A stretch of DNA of 64,000 nucleotides from JAKASV01 sp963754845 (GTDB lineage: Bacteria > Babelota > Babeliae > Babelales > Vermiphilaceae): assembly GCA_963754845.1 (NCBI GenBank), contig CAVWHE010000001.1, positions 496,001-560,000 on the forward strand. Reading direction: 5' to 3'. The notes beneath the pieces were generated by a model. The model was not told the origin of the DNA. It ran no database searches and worked only from the letters and a program-made list of their open reading frames with translations. Both the position numbers and the translations under genes were made by a program. Positions 27,365 through 37,305 of this stretch are shown piece after piece (the first letter of the stretch is position 1; each line of letters starts with the position of its first letter).

Positions 27365-27558
27365 CGCATAGATAAGCAATGACCATAAAAAGTTTCGTGG
27401 ATTGTGTGTGCTTTGATGGTACTACCGAATTCCTGATCGCTTCTTGCGTCCTTTTTGCTTTTGGACTAAAATGTTGCTGCTGAGGTTTGTCGTTGACGTA
27501 ACCGTCTTATCGTTTCTTTGGTGGTGCGCTTTAGTGCTTTTTGCGTCCAAAGGTGCTT

Positions 27559-28668
27559 GTGAAACTTTCGAGTGTCATAGATGAGCTTGTTGAGGAAAAG
27601 GGCCTCAGTCGCGAACTCATAAGTTCTATCATCTGCGAGGGCGTCCTTGCGGCTTTTCAGAAGAAGTATCCTCATGTCGTGCTTTCGTCCGAGTATGACA
27701 AAAAAAGCGACGACATCGTTGTAAGGGTGCAAAAAAACGTGGTCACCGTGGTGCGCGATGAGGAGAATGAGATAAGCCTTCGCAGAGCTCGTTTCATAGA
27801 CAAAAATGTCGATCTTGGCGGACATGTGATCGTGCCCTTTGAGGGACAGATTGGCCGCGTTGAGATCATGCGTGCAAAACAGACGATAGCTGCGCATATC
27901 AAGAAAATTGAGGCCGACATGGTCTTTCAGTCGTTTAAGGACAGGGAAGGGACCATTGTCAATGGGGTCATTCATAAATGTGAGCGGGCCGGTACGGTTG
28001 TAAAATTGCGAGAAAACCTGGCTTTTTTGCCCAAATCGCTCACCATGCCCCACGATCGTTGCATTGCCGGCTATCCCGTGAGGGCTCTCCTCAAGGAGGT
28101 CCTCGCTGAGCCACGCAATGAAAATCAGCTCATTCTTGATAGGGTTTCTCAAGAGTTTCTCATTAAACTTTTTGAACTTGAAATACCAGAGGTCTTTGAA
28201 AGGCTTGTGGAAATCAAGAAAATTGTGCGAATCCCTGGATACAAGTCGAAGGTCCTCGTCATTTCTAACGATAAAAATATAGACCCGGTTGGTACATGTG
28301 TCGGCGTCGGTGGTGTGCGCATCAAGCCTATACTCAAAGAAATTGAGGGAGAAAAGATCGACGTCATAGCCTGGACCGATGTGCCAGCCAAGCTTGTTGC
28401 TCAGGCTCTTAAGCCCGCCCAGGTTAATCGTGTCGAGATTGTTGATGATCACAACGCCAATGTCTGGGTTGATGATGAGCAGCGATCGCTCGCTATTGGC
28501 CGCGCTGGGCAAAATGTCGCCTTGGCCTCAAAACTCGTCGGCATGGATATTCATCTTGTCCAATCATCCACGGGCATTAATCGCATGAGGGATGATGGTG
28601 AGGAGGAGCATGGGTACGACGACGTGGTCGGTGAGGCGTACGATGCAGAATCAGCCGATGACCGTTAG
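27559..28668 (+). CDS. nusA: Transcription factor NusA
   Basis: Protein of 369 residues (short; lacks the C-terminal repeats of E. coli NusA). N-terminal RNA polymerase-binding part (VIDELVEEKGLSRE), S1 domain, and the KH region with DPVGTCVGVGGVRIK and SLAIGRAGQNVALA. No ATG start is available; GTG 27559 with AAAGG five nt before it is preferred, TTG 27541 and GTG 27553 are possible. Acts in pausing and antitermination. Next to infB as in most bacteria, but rimP is absent. Confidence 0.92.
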   Translation: MKLSSVIDELVEEKGLSRELISSIICEGVLAAFQKKYPHVVLSSEYDKKSDDIVVRVQKNVVTVVRDEENEISLRRARFIDKNVDLGGHVIVPFEGQIGRVEIMRAKQTIAAHIKKIEADMVFQSFKDREGTIVNGVIHKCERAGTVVKLRENLAFLPKSLTMPHDRCIAGYPVRALLKEVLAEPRNENQLILDRVSQEFLIKLFELEIPEVFERLVEIKKIVRIPGYKSKVLVISNDKNIDPVGTCVGVGGVRIKPILKEIEGEKIDVIAWTDVPAKLVAQALKPAQVNRVEIVDDHNANVWVDDEQRSLAIGRAGQNVALASKLVGMDIHLVQSSTGINRMRDDGEEEHGYDDVVGEAYDAESADDR

Positions 28669-28726
28669 AGCCGATTGCTGGTGTTTGTAGTGGTATTTTT
28701 TGTTCTGCATGGGGGCCGGAAATTTA

Positions 28727-30892
28727 ATGGGAACGACGCGCGTATATGAATTTGCACGTACATGTGGTGTCCCTGCGCGAGACCTGCTTGCCATGTTGCG
28801 GGAGGCGGGATTTGATGCTGTCAGCCATATGTCAGCGCTTTCGTCCCGGGAGCTTGAGTTTCTTCGCGCCAAGCTTGAACTCAAGGTGGGTGAACCCGCG
28901 GCCATCCAAAAAGCAAAAACCAGCGTTGACCCTGCTCGCACTGAAAGTGGGCCACCGCGATCTTCGGTGGAAGTGGATGCTCATAAGCGTGATGTTGAAA
29001 GTGTGGGTCCGCCTCCTGTTGCCAACCTCAGGGTTGAGCAGCATGAACATCGAAAAGGTACTGTGTCCGGCGCGGGTGGCGTTCACCGTCCTTCAACCCT
29101 ACCTCCCCCCGCAGCTGCCCCAACTCCTCCAGGCGTGCGTCAGGCGACGGAGGTTGTCAAAGGATCTGAAGTCGGAGTCGAGAAAAAACCTGCTCCCGTC
29201 GATCACGGTATTACGATTGAGCCCATGGCGGTTGCCGATTTCGCCCTCAGGGTCCGTAGGCCCGCCGGTGAAGTTATTTTGGCGTTGCTGCGCATGGGCA
29301 TCGTGGCCTCAAAAAATCATGTTATAAGTGTTGACGTCGTCGCTCGCCTCGCCGATTTTTATGGACTGAAAACTGTCAAAAAGGCTGAGCGACACAGCAT
29401 TCTTCATGGTGTTGTCGAGACTACCGGCGCCTCGTGTGATCGTCCACCAGTCGTTGTCGTTGTCGGACACGTCGATCATGGTAAGACGACGCTTCTTGAC
29501 TATATTCGTAAGACGCGTGTTGCGGTTCGCGAAAAAGGTGGCATAACGCAGCACTTGGGCATTTACGAGGTTGAAACGAAGCACGGTTCCATAATTTTTC
29601 TCGACACTCCCGGCCATGAGGCATTTGCGAAGATGCGCGGCCGTGGTATGGGTGTCGCTGATCTCGTTGTTCTTGTTGTCGCCGCCGATGATGGCGTAAT
29701 GCCGCAAACGGTCGAGGCCATTAAATTTGCGCACGAGGCAAAGTTGCCCATTATCGTTGCCATGAACAAGGTTGACAAAGTTAACGTAGCGCGTCTTGAT
29801 GTTGTACGACGTGGTCTTACGCAGTACAACGTCATTCCGGAAGAATGGGGTGGCGATGTTGTCTGCCTGGCGATTTCGGCAAAGACGGGCGTCGGCGTCG
29901 ACCAGCTTCTTGAAATGATTGTTTTGCAAGCTCAGCTCATGGGCCTGCGTGCCGATGCTCAAGCTCCGGCATTTGGCCATGTGTTGGAAGCACGACCAGA
30001 GCGCGGGTTGGGTCCACTGGCGACCGTTCTGTGTAAACAGGGAACTGTTAAAATCGGCGATTATTTTGTTTGTGGTGGCACGGTGGGCAAGGTGGGCTCG
30101 CTTCTCAATTCTGTCGGACTTCGTGTTGCTCAGGCGGGTCCTTCGGTTCCCATTCAAATCGTCGGTTTTTCGGCTCTGCCGGAGGTCGGCTCCGTCTTTA
30201 AAGTCGTTTCCTATGTCGATTATCGCGCTGCTCGTGAGGCGTTAAGTGTGCATGCCCCGCGTCCACAGAAGCTCGTTGCCGAAGGCCGGGTTAACTTCAT
30301 CCTAAAAACCGATTCTCTTGCCTCTAAAGAAGCGATCCTGGAATCGCTCGGCAAGCTTGCCAAGCGTCTGAAGACCGAATTTAATATCATCGGTGCCGGG
30401 GTCGGTCCTGTTAGTGAAAGCGATGTGGTGCACGCTGCCGCGACAAAATCGTCTATTCTTGCTTTGCATGTCAAACCTGATGCCAATGTGAGTCTTGTTG
30501 CGCGCAACAGCGGGGTTTCAATAGCGGTCTTTGATGTCATCTACAGACTCCTTGAGCACCTGGAAGAAACCTTCGAGCGCACGAAGAAGGTTGCCATGGT
30601 TAAGACAAAGATCGGCGAAGCGGTTGTCCGACAAGTCTTTGCTATCAAAGGCGTGGGGGTTGTCGCCGGGTGTTACGTCAGGGACGGTCGGTTCTTGCGC
30701 GATGGGCTCATTTCAGTATATCGCCAAGGAGCGGAAATAGGCTCAGGCAAGATCAAGAGCTTGCAACGCGAACGTAAGACCATTAAGGAAGTTCACGCCG
30801 GTCTTGAATGTGGATTTGTCGTTGACGGGTTTGATGATTTTCTTGTGGACGATCGGGTCGACTGCTTCATTGAGGCGCCTCCGACTAAATAG
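28727..30892 (+). CDS. infB: Translation initiation factor IF-2
   Basis: Protein of 721 residues. N-terminal RVYEFARTCGVPARDLLAML domain, a Pro/Ala-rich linker, then the GTPase with G1 GHVDHGKTT, G3 DTPGHEAF and G4 NKVDK, followed by domains II-IV. It delivers fMet-tRNA to the 30S subunit. Start at ATG 28727; 28700 would add nine residues. rbfA and truB do not follow. Confidence 0.95.
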   Translation: MGTTRVYEFARTCGVPARDLLAMLREAGFDAVSHMSALSSRELEFLRAKLELKVGEPAAIQKAKTSVDPARTESGPPRSSVEVDAHKRDVESVGPPPVANLRVEQHEHRKGTVSGAGGVHRPSTLPPPAAAPTPPGVRQATEVVKGSEVGVEKKPAPVDHGITIEPMAVADFALRVRRPAGEVILALLRMGIVASKNHVISVDVVARLADFYGLKTVKKAERHSILHGVVETTGASCDRPPVVVVVGHVDHGKTTLLDYIRKTRVAVREKGGITQHLGIYEVETKHGSIIFLDTPGHEAFAKMRGRGMGVADLVVLVVAADDGVMPQTVEAIKFAHEAKLPIIVAMNKVDKVNVARLDVVRRGLTQYNVIPEEWGGDVVCLAISAKTGVGVDQLLEMIVLQAQLMGLRADAQAPAFGHVLEARPERGLGPLATVLCKQGTVKIGDYFVCGGTVGKVGSLLNSVGLRVAQAGPSVPIQIVGFSALPEVGSVFKVVSYVDYRAAREALSVHAPRPQKLVAEGRVNFILKTDSLASKEAILESLGKLAKRLKTEFNIIGAGVGPVSESDVVHAAATKSSILALHVKPDANVSLVARNSGVSIAVFDVIYRLLEHLEETFERTKKVAMVKTKIGEAVVRQVFAIKGVGVVAGCYVRDGRFLRDGLISVYRQGAEIGSGKIKSLQRERKTIKEVHAGLECGFVVDGFDDFLVDDRVDCFIEAPPTK

Positions 30893-30916
30893 CCGGTAGC
30901 GTTGAAGGGGTGTGTG

Positions 30917-31941
30917 GTGTGGTCAGTGGGTGCGGGGTCGTTTACGACCTTCATGTGTGCTTTTATTATTTCCCTGGCTACCGTCCCCTTCCTGCGTCGT
31001 CTTGCTTGCTGGCTTGGCGTTGTTGATGTGCCCGATGGGGTAACCAAACACCATGAACGTGCAACCCCGTACCTGGGCGGTGTTGCTGTTTTTTGGGATT
31101 TTGTATTTCCTGCGTCTTTTTTGTGCCAGCGTTCGTAAATAGCTTCTCCCTGCTTCTCCTTGGTTGTTGCGTCATAGTTGTCGTTGGTCTCATCGATGAT
31201 ATTGTTGTGTTGAGGCCTGGGCAAAAGTTTGTTGGCCAAACGTTGGCCGCTGCTTGTTTTCTCGGTGCCACGCCTTGCTGTTCGTCGTCGTGTTGTTTTA
31301 TTACGTGGACGCTTTCATGCGGTATGGCTGCCCTGTGGATGTTGACGGTCATCAACGCTTTCAACCTCGTCGACGTCATGGATGGCCTTGCAACGACCAT
31401 CGCTCTCTGTGCGTCGACCGGTTTTTTCATCATCGGCGCGTGCCAGGGGAAAATTTTTCTCATGCCCGTGCTAGCATCAATGATGGGGGCTCTTGCTGGA
31501 TTTTTATGGTTCAATTGGCCGCGGGCTTCGATTTATCTCGGTGACGCCGGCTCGCTTTTTATCGGAGGATTTTTGGCGGTCGTTTCTTTTAACTTTCACG
31601 ATGCTGGCGGTCCTATCACTGGCTATGGTGTACCGTCCGTTATTCTTATTGTTCCCCTCCTGGAAGTCGTTACGCTCGTCGTCGTCAGGTCGTACAAAGG
31701 ATTACCATTTTACTTGCCAAGTCCCGACCACTTTTCAATCTATCTACGCAACAACGGGTGGTCGAAGTCGGCGATTCTTGCGTACGTAGTTTTTGTGGCA
31801 TGTCTGCAGGTTCCTATCGGCCTTGCTTTTGCTACCCATACGTGCGGCTTCATGTGTACGGCTGCACTTGAAGTTATTTTTCTTGTTTTCTGGTTTGCCA
31901 TCCTCATCTTCGGTAAGCACATACTGTCCGGCGCTCTTTAA
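30917..31941 (+). pseudogene. WecA/TagO-like sugar-1-phosphate transferase, frameshifted
   Basis: Two frames together make a complete polytopic enzyme. Frame one (from GTG 30917, AAGGGG upstream) gives the N-terminal segment ending VPDGVTKHHERATPYLGGVAVF. In a run of six T (31089-31094) the frame shifts by one; with seven T it would read GVAVFLGFCIS and continue to 31941. The second part has the family motifs VGLIDDI, NAFNLVDVMDGLAT and GDAGSLFIGG. The enzyme attaches a sugar phosphate to undecaprenyl phosphate. The gap may be a real mutation, transcriptional slippage at the T run, or a homopolymer sequencing error. Confidence 0.75.
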
Positions 31942-31990
31942 TAGCTCATTGATTCTCTAATCTTTTGTATGGTGTTTTACAAAAATATTA

Positions 31991-32020
31991 TTGACATTTA
32001 ATTCTAGCTGTCCTTATTAT
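31991..32020 (+). promoter_or_regulatory. Promoter of ankyrin-like gene
   Basis: TTGACA (31991-31996), 18-nt spacer, TATTAT (32015-32020), about 118 nt upstream of the start codon. Confidence 0.6.
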
Positions 32021-32137
32021 TAATTTGGTTAGATTAACCGCCCAAATGACTGTGTTGTTGTTCTTTTTTTTGTTGTAGGTTGTTGTAGGTCATGTTCGGC
32101 AGGAGTTGCCGAGTTAGAGTGAGAGGGAGGTATTTCA

Positions 32138-32533
32138 ATGGAAGCGCATAGTAAGTTCGGTGTTCGTGTGGTCTCAACGATTTTTTACACTTTGTTAATA
32201 GTGCTAAGTCAACGATCGTACGGTGGCTTTAGTAGTGCAACGCCCCTCTTTCTTGCTGCATATCGTGGCAAGCTCGACGTAGTCAGAGACATTTTGAACA
32301 TGCTCATAAAAAGAGGAGGGACCGCATTCAGGACCCAATTAGAGACAGTGTGTACACCTCCGGGTGGACAGGATACGACGCAAAGTACCTTGGCGTGCAT
32401 TCTGGGCAATAGAGGTGGTGATAGGGTCTTTAAAAACGCTGGTGCTGATGGCAATACGCTCTTAAACCTGGCTACCGCCTGGGGAAACAGCGATGCAATT
32501 ACCTATCTCAGAGCCTCGTGTGGGGTTGCATAG
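32138..32533 (+). CDS. Small exported protein with ankyrin-like repeats
   Basis: Protein of 131 residues; GAGGGAGG 8 nt before ATG 32138. N-terminal hydrophobic export segment (residues 12-25). Two ankyrin-like units: SATPLFLAAYRGKLDVVRDIL and DGNTLLNLATAWGNSDAITYL, with a 45-residue insert between. Too short for a full ankyrin solenoid, so perhaps a decayed or minimal version of a host-interaction protein. Confidence 0.7.
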   Translation: MEAHSKFGVRVVSTIFYTLLIVLSQRSYGGFSSATPLFLAAYRGKLDVVRDILNMLIKRGGTAFRTQLETVCTPPGGQDTTQSTLACILGNRGGDRVFKNAGADGNTLLNLATAWGNSDAITYLRASCGVA

Positions 32534-32540
32534 ACTAAGT

Positions 32541-33596
32541 TGAAGTGCAACACCTATCCTGTTATATAATTATTTTATATGCAAAAAATCCAACAGGAAA
32601 AAGGTGTTGCATGAGAAAGTATACACAAATTTCGCAGGCAGAAAGAGCAAAGATTTTTTAAGTTCACAACAGCGGCCAATCAGCTCGCTTCATAGCTCGA
32701 AGTCTGGAAAGAGCGCCATCAACGATCAGTAGGGAGTTGAGAAGAAATAGCAACGAGCAAGGTTTTTATCATTATCCGCAGCGCGCCCAGGAAGGAGCTC
32801 ACGGATAAACGAAAGGCGCATCACGGCTACAAAGCAGTACGTATCAAGGGATTTACCGAGTATGTCGAGGGAAAGCTCAAGCAAGGTTGGTCTCCTGGAA
32901 CAATCGCTGGACGTTGGTCGATGGAGAAAGCCAATGAAGCTATAACCAAAGAGGCGGTCTATGCGTGGATTTACAGCAGTGACGGCATTGAGCGAGGACT
33001 CTATACGTTCTTGCCGCAAAAGCGACCGAAGCGAGGCGTGTTGAGAGCGCGAAAGCCATTAACGAGTATACCCGACCGTGTTTCGATCCATGACAGACCA
33101 AAGGATATCGAAAAACGCGACCAGCTCGGACATCTTGAGGGCGATCTTTTCTTTAATTCTGGGAGTCTGTCAAGCAAAGATCACAAATGATTATAGACTC
33201 CATGGAAAATCTCGCCAAGACTCTCGGTGTCAAGAGCATAACGCTCGATAACGGTTCAGAGTTCACCCTCCATGGGCAGATAACAAAAAACTTGGGTATA
33301 TCAACGTACTTTTGCGATCCGGGCGCCCCATGGCAAAAAGGGTCCGTTGAAAATGTACACAAGCGTATCCGGCGCTTCTTACCCTTTAAGGTCGATGAAG
33401 CACATATAACACAGGAGCGGCTTGACGAGGTTGCTGACCTCATAAACAATATTCCACTCGCCTGTTTGGGGTTTTATACGCCCCGCGAAATACACGCGGG
33501 AATTGATGTGAAACAGAAAGGAGCGGCAGGATGCAGATGACCTTTTTTACCACCAAAACAACGTTTCAACTCGAAATTTTAAAGTGTTGCACTTCA
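32541..33596 (+). mobile_element. Degenerate IS30-family element
   Basis: Terminal inverted repeats TGAAGTGCAACAC (32541-32553) and GTGTTGCACTTCA (33584-33596), total about 1056 bp. The transposase gene inside is broken. No target duplication recognised. Confidence 0.75.
32611..33540 (+). pseudogene. IS30-family transposase, inactivated
   Basis: Begins MRKYTQISQAERAKIF then an in-frame TAA, and continues VHNSGQSARFIARSLERAPSTISREL, the helix-turn-helix of IS30 transposases. A frameshift near 32785 is followed by KRKAHHGYKAVRIKGF and WSMEKANEAITKEAVYAWIYSSDG. Near 33180 GHLEGDLFFN, which carries the first catalytic Asp, is joined to a segment about 40 residues short of the family norm before ITLDNGSEF (second Asp) and SVENVHKRIRRFLP (Glu). 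At least one stop, one frameshift and one deletion: dead. Confidence 0.85.
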
Positions 33597-33660
33597 TACT
33601 TGACTGTGCCACGGACCGCACATCAGCTTTTCTTAATTAATCTACCGGCTTTACCGAGAA

Positions 33661-33688
33661 CCGCGATTTCTGTGTGAACGAATCGCGG
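33661..33688 (-). terminator. Hairpin after the outer-membrane barrel gene
   Basis: CCGCGATT / AATCGCGG, 8-bp stem with 12-nt loop, 30 nt past the stop codon of the minus-strand gene; only TT follows, so terminator strength is doubtful. Confidence 0.4.
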
Positions 33689-33718
33689 CAGCCACAAGAG
33701 TAATTGATTTCCTGAAAC

Positions 33719-34417
33719 TCAAAACTGAACGCCAATACCAATACCCGCTGCGACGCCACCGAGTTTGATGGAGGTAGCTGGGGTACCTGGCAGACATTTA
33801 CAGCATGTTGTGCGTGCCATGTAGTCGAGGAAGAGTTCGATAAGCAAGGCGTGTCGCACCTTGAAAAGAAGGCCAGTTTGAAGGACGCCGCCGACATCTC
33901 TTTTGTACACCTGACGGACGATGCCAGCATTTGTGTCGGGGCCACCTGTGCGCATGAAGAAGGCCTTAAGTCCGCCGCCGATGAATGCGTTAACCCAATC
34001 GTGGCAGCGGTCGCCGAAGAGGAATTTGATGCCAAAGCCAAACATCGGGAGCTTGTAGCACACAGGCTCTCCGCAGCGACATGGTGCAACCTGTGGCGGG
34101 CACACGGTAGACGAAGAGGCCTGGTCGAGAACATAGATCAATGAGTGGCCTTTGTGTGAAAAATATCCGCCGTTGATTTCGAGATCTATCTCATTAATAC
34201 AACGGCAGCAATTACCGGCAATATCGTAACGGAAGGCTCCTTCGACATAATAACCGCCTTTGGAGCCACCACCGGTTTTGAACATCTCGCTAAGCGTACA
34301 GTCTTGGGGATAAAAGTAGCCCTGCTTAAGCACAGCTGAAAAACCATGACAGCAGTCACACGCAAAAGACTGATATACACAAGAAAGACTCAGGAGTATC
34401 GCAATGATCTTCCTCAT
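33719..34417 (-). CDS. Predicted outer-membrane beta-barrel protein, cysteine-rich
   Basis: Protein of 232 residues, start at 34417 (MRKIIAILLSLS...FA) with GAGGTGGG upstream and a signal peptide. Alternating hydrophobic strands rich in Gly and Tyr, and a C-terminal end GIGIGVQF typical of barrel sorting signals ending in Phe. Unusually rich in Cys (CDCC, CCRC, CCKC), pointing to disulphide cross-linking in an outer membrane. Likely a substrate of the Omp85 protein. Function unknown. Confidence 0.75.
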   Translation of the reverse strand: MRKIIAILLSLSCVYQSFACDCCHGFSAVLKQGYFYPQDCTLSEMFKTGGGSKGGYYVEGAFRYDIAGNCCRCINEIDLEINGGYFSHKGHSLIYVLDQASSSTVCPPQVAPCRCGEPVCYKLPMFGFGIKFLFGDRCHDWVNAFIGGGLKAFFMRTGGPDTNAGIVRQVYKRDVGGVLQTGLLFKVRHALLIELFLDYMARTTCCKCLPGTPATSIKLGGVAAGIGIGVQF

Positions 34418-34635
34418 TACCCACCTCTTGCAAAAGTGCACACGCACCTGATACAGCCCCACCTTACGACCACACGAGAACTAATCATACATCCCAAAGA
34501 CTAACACAGGAAAACGAAAAGTCTATGACGAATCAAAGACCGCGTGCCGTTGTGTTCACCTTATTTTTATAGTACGTTTAGCGGCAGAATACAAGACTAA
34601 ATCAAATATGCGTTTTTTGGGCGAATTTTACGATC

Positions 34636-35631
34636 ATGATTATGTACGGTTTGCGCCGTGCTTGCGCGGTGCTTGTGATGTTGCTGTGTGCGTGTGGGGC
34701 GACATTGCTCGTTGGCGCCGGATTCATGGCAAAAGGAAACTTTTCCGTGTATCCCGTGGGCGAGGCTTCTGTGACCGTGCGCTTCTCTCCATTGAAAAAG
34801 GGGGTCGCACGCGCTGCCCGAGGGGCGACGGTCGTGCTTGCGGTTGTTGCTGCCGCCTACGGTGTGTACCAGCTTGGAGTAAGTCTTTTTTATATACCAA
34901 GTTCGGTTCTTTTTGATCGATCATCGCGGTGCCTCCATGAAACGAACATTTTAACCGCCCGACTTGTGCAGGCGATGCGGGCAGACAATCATGCGCAACT
35001 TCGCATGATTGGGCGTCCAGTCCTTTTGGCATCGCGGCTCGCCGAAGACACGCTCCTTCGCATGGCATCGTGTAAACGTCGACCTTATCAGGACTTCATG
35101 AGAAACCTTAATGGGCGCATGGCAGCTCTTGCTTTTTATCGACGCAAGCTTGAAGAACGCAGCGGCCAGATGGTGTCCGGTTCCGGCGATGGTGGTCGTG
35201 CATGGCGTGCGAGAATGGCCGAGCGCGCGAGCGCTCTTGGTGCCACGCTTTCGTCCTTGATGGAACTTGAGCGCGTTATGAGGTATCATCAAAGCTTTTT
35301 TGAGCTTTACGATCAAGAATCTCTTGTGCGCGAGCTCTATGGTGACCGAGATCTTCTTAGGAGGATCGATATCGTGAGCGAGGGCACCAACCATCCTTAC
35401 GTTGCCTATGCAAGTCGTCTTGGTAGCCACGTCAGGGAGTTAAGGAATCTTATTAGACGCGCCGACCTCCGACGCTACCGACATCGCTACGAGGTCGCTG
35501 CCAATCTTGCCGAAACTCTTGAGGCGCGCCTTGCACGCGTGAGAAACTGCTCAGTGCATCGCGAGCAAAGAACGAACGCCTTCTGGGACCGCGTGACGCA
35601 CGGTCTTTCGGCCGCCATCCTTCAGGTTTGA
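34636..35631 (+). CDS. Membrane-anchored helical protein, unknown function
   Basis: Protein of 331 residues. Two hydrophobic segments near the N-terminus (residues 10-30 and 58-85) separated by a basic loop, followed by 240 residues of charged helices (RMAERASALGATLSSLMELERV). No family recognised. A helical periplasmic or cytoplasmic tail on two membrane segments is the visible design. ATG 34636 or 34642; no clear ribosome-binding site. Confidence 0.65.
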   Translation: MIMYGLRRACAVLVMLLCACGATLLVGAGFMAKGNFSVYPVGEASVTVRFSPLKKGVARAARGATVVLAVVAAAYGVYQLGVSLFYIPSSVLFDRSSRCLHETNILTARLVQAMRADNHAQLRMIGRPVLLASRLAEDTLLRMASCKRRPYQDFMRNLNGRMAALAFYRRKLEERSGQMVSGSGDGGRAWRARMAERASALGATLSSLMELERVMRYHQSFFELYDQESLVRELYGDRDLLRRIDIVSEGTNHPYVAYASRLGSHVRELRNLIRRADLRRYRHRYEVAANLAETLEARLARVRNCSVHREQRTNAFWDRVTHGLSAAILQV

Positions 35632-35719
35632 CTGGGCCGAGCAGCCGGTTAATGAGCGCAAAATTGATCGACTTAACAACCTTGGTTTTAAGTAGGAAGA
35701 TGGAGTTAGAGAGATTGAT

Positions 35720-35796
35720 TGGTGCGCCTAAGAGGAGTCGAACCTCTAACCTTCAGATCCGTAGTCTGACGCTCTATCCAGTTGAGCTATAGGCGC
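35720..35796 (-). tRNA. tRNA-Arg (anticodon ACG)
   Basis: Minus-strand GCGCCTATAGCTCAACTGG, anticodon loop GACTACGGATC, T arm GGTTCGACTCC and encoded CCA. Confidence 0.95.
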
Positions 35797-35806
35797 ACGC
35801 ACTCGG

Positions 35807-35899
35807 TGGCGGAGAGAGAGGGATTCGAACCCTCGCGCCCGGTTTTATCCGAACTCTTGCTTAGCAGGCAAGCGCTTTAGTCCACTCAGCCATCTCTCC
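35807..35899 (-). tRNA. tRNA-Ser (anticodon GCU)
   Basis: Minus-strand GGAGAGATGGCTGAGTGG, anticodon loop CTGCTAA, a long variable arm, T arm GGTTCGAATCC and encoded CCA; class II tRNA. Confidence 0.95.
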
Positions 35900-36054
35900 T
35901 GGTATTTCAAGCTACAAAAATAATGATAGGTAAATTACCGCCAATTGCAAGCGAAACTTGATCGAGACTCTCTCCTTTTTTATTCTTGTCATATTGAAAT
36001 AAAAATTGTCACCACTTCATGCTCGCGGTAAACTGGAGAGGTGAGGTGAACATC

Positions 36055-37305
36055 ATGAAGAACGAAGGGGGAAATCTTCCCGACAGACCTGGCGTGTATC
36101 TTTTCAAGGACGCCTGCGGGTCTATTATTTACGTTGGCAAAGCATCATCGCTTAAGAACCGTGTAAGTTCATATTTTCGCTCGCGCAACGACGATTGGAA
36201 AATCAGTTCTCTCCTTGCCGATCATGCGTGTGTCGATCATGTTGTTACGGGTTCGACTGAGGAGGCGGAGCTTCTTGAGGCGCACCTCATCAGGCTCTAT
36301 CAACCTCGTTATAACGTTCTTTTGCGCGACGGGCAGCCGTTTGTATACATTATGGTTGCACGCGGCAAACTTCCGACGCTCAAAATTGTCAGGAACAAGA
36401 AAGAAAAAGGGACGTACTTTGGGCCATTTTTGCACAAAAAGGCTGCACGATCGGCATACGATTATTTGTGTAGGACGCTGCGACTCAAGCTGTGCAAGCA
36501 CCGCATAGAAGAGGGATGTCTTGATTATCACGTTGGCACGTGCGCTGGTACGTGTCGGCCTGCTTTTGACCGCCGTGCCTACGAAGTTCGTCTTGAGCTT
36601 GCTGTGCATATTCTCGGCAATGATCGTGACGGGTGCCTCACAAAGCTTCATGAACAAATACGAGCGCACAGCGCCGCGCGTGATTTTGAAAAAGCCAAGA
36701 TTTTTTACGAATATCTTCTTGATCTGGATACCATTTTCAGGACTCTTGCGGCACGCTTTGATCCCCAGCGCTCTATGACCTCGGTTCTTCACACGCCGCA
36801 GGCGCATGCTATTATCGATGGCAAAGCTCTTGCAGCAAAAGTTCAGGAGTTTATGGGCGTTGACAAACCTGTCGTAACCATTGATTGTTTTGACGTTTCG
36901 CATTTTCAATCACGCTCCATGGTTGGTTCGTGTGTCCGTTTTTGTTATGGTATCCCGCAGCCGGACAAGTTTCGTCATTTTGCTATCAAAAGTTTGGTTG
37001 ATCAGGATGATTGTGCAGCCCTCGCTGAAATTGTCGCACGACGTTACCGTGACGAGGCCGACGAGCCAGATATTGTTCTTGTCGACGGAGGCAAAGGGCA
37101 ACTGAGTGCAGCACGAAAAGTTGTGAGGACGGCTCCATGCGCAAGTCTTGCTAAAAATGGTGAACGTCTTTTCTGCCAGCGTTACCCACGGGGGATTGCC
37201 CTTGACATCCACAGCTGCGTTGGCACATTATTGATGGCGTTGCGTGATTACGCGCACCATTGCGCGATAAAGTACCATCGTGAAAAAAATAGGATGCACG
37301 AGTGA
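36055..37305 (+). CDS. uvrC: Excinuclease ABC subunit C, minimal form
   Basis: Protein of 416 residues against about 600 usual. The GIY-YIG nuclease (GVYLFKDACGSIIYVGKAS, Glu in EAELLEAHLI) makes the 3' cut; the UVR motif (LHEQIRAHSAARDFEKAK) binds UvrB; the RNase H-like nuclease for the 5' cut has DVSHFQ, VDGGKGQLSAA and LRDYAHHCAIKYH. The protein ends there: the C-terminal helix-hairpin-helix domain is missing, and the region before DVSHFQ is also shortened. Start at ATG 36055, with GAGGTGAGG upstream. Overlaps the next gene by 4 nt. Confidence 0.9.
   Translation: MKNEGGNLPDRPGVYLFKDACGSIIYVGKASSLKNRVSSYFRSRNDDWKISSLLADHACVDHVVTGSTEEAELLEAHLIRLYQPRYNVLLRDGQPFVYIMVARGKLPTLKIVRNKKEKGTYFGPFLHKKAARSAYDYLCRTLRLKLCKHRIEEGCLDYHVGTCAGTCRPAFDRRAYEVRLELAVHILGNDRDGCLTKLHEQIRAHSAARDFEKAKIFYEYLLDLDTIFRTLAARFDPQRSMTSVLHTPQAHAIIDGKALAAKVQEFMGVDKPVVTIDCFDVSHFQSRSMVGSCVRFCYGIPQPDKFRHFAIKSLVDQDDCAALAEIVARRYRDEADEPDIVLVDGGKGQLSAARKVVRTAPCASLAKNGERLFCQRYPRGIALDIHSCVGTLLMALRDYAHHCAIKYHREKNRMHE

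Larger units (their letters stand above)
26735..27558. other. Intergenic region with candidate replication origin
   Basis: About 800 bp with no gene. It holds an AT-rich (AT)n run (27022-27057) followed by nine DnaA-box-like nonamers and a large inverted repeat, described in separate entries. Confidence 0.6.

Noticed and set aside
27466..28512. 348-codon minus-strand frame
   Set aside because: Antisense to nusA, which has clear family motifs.
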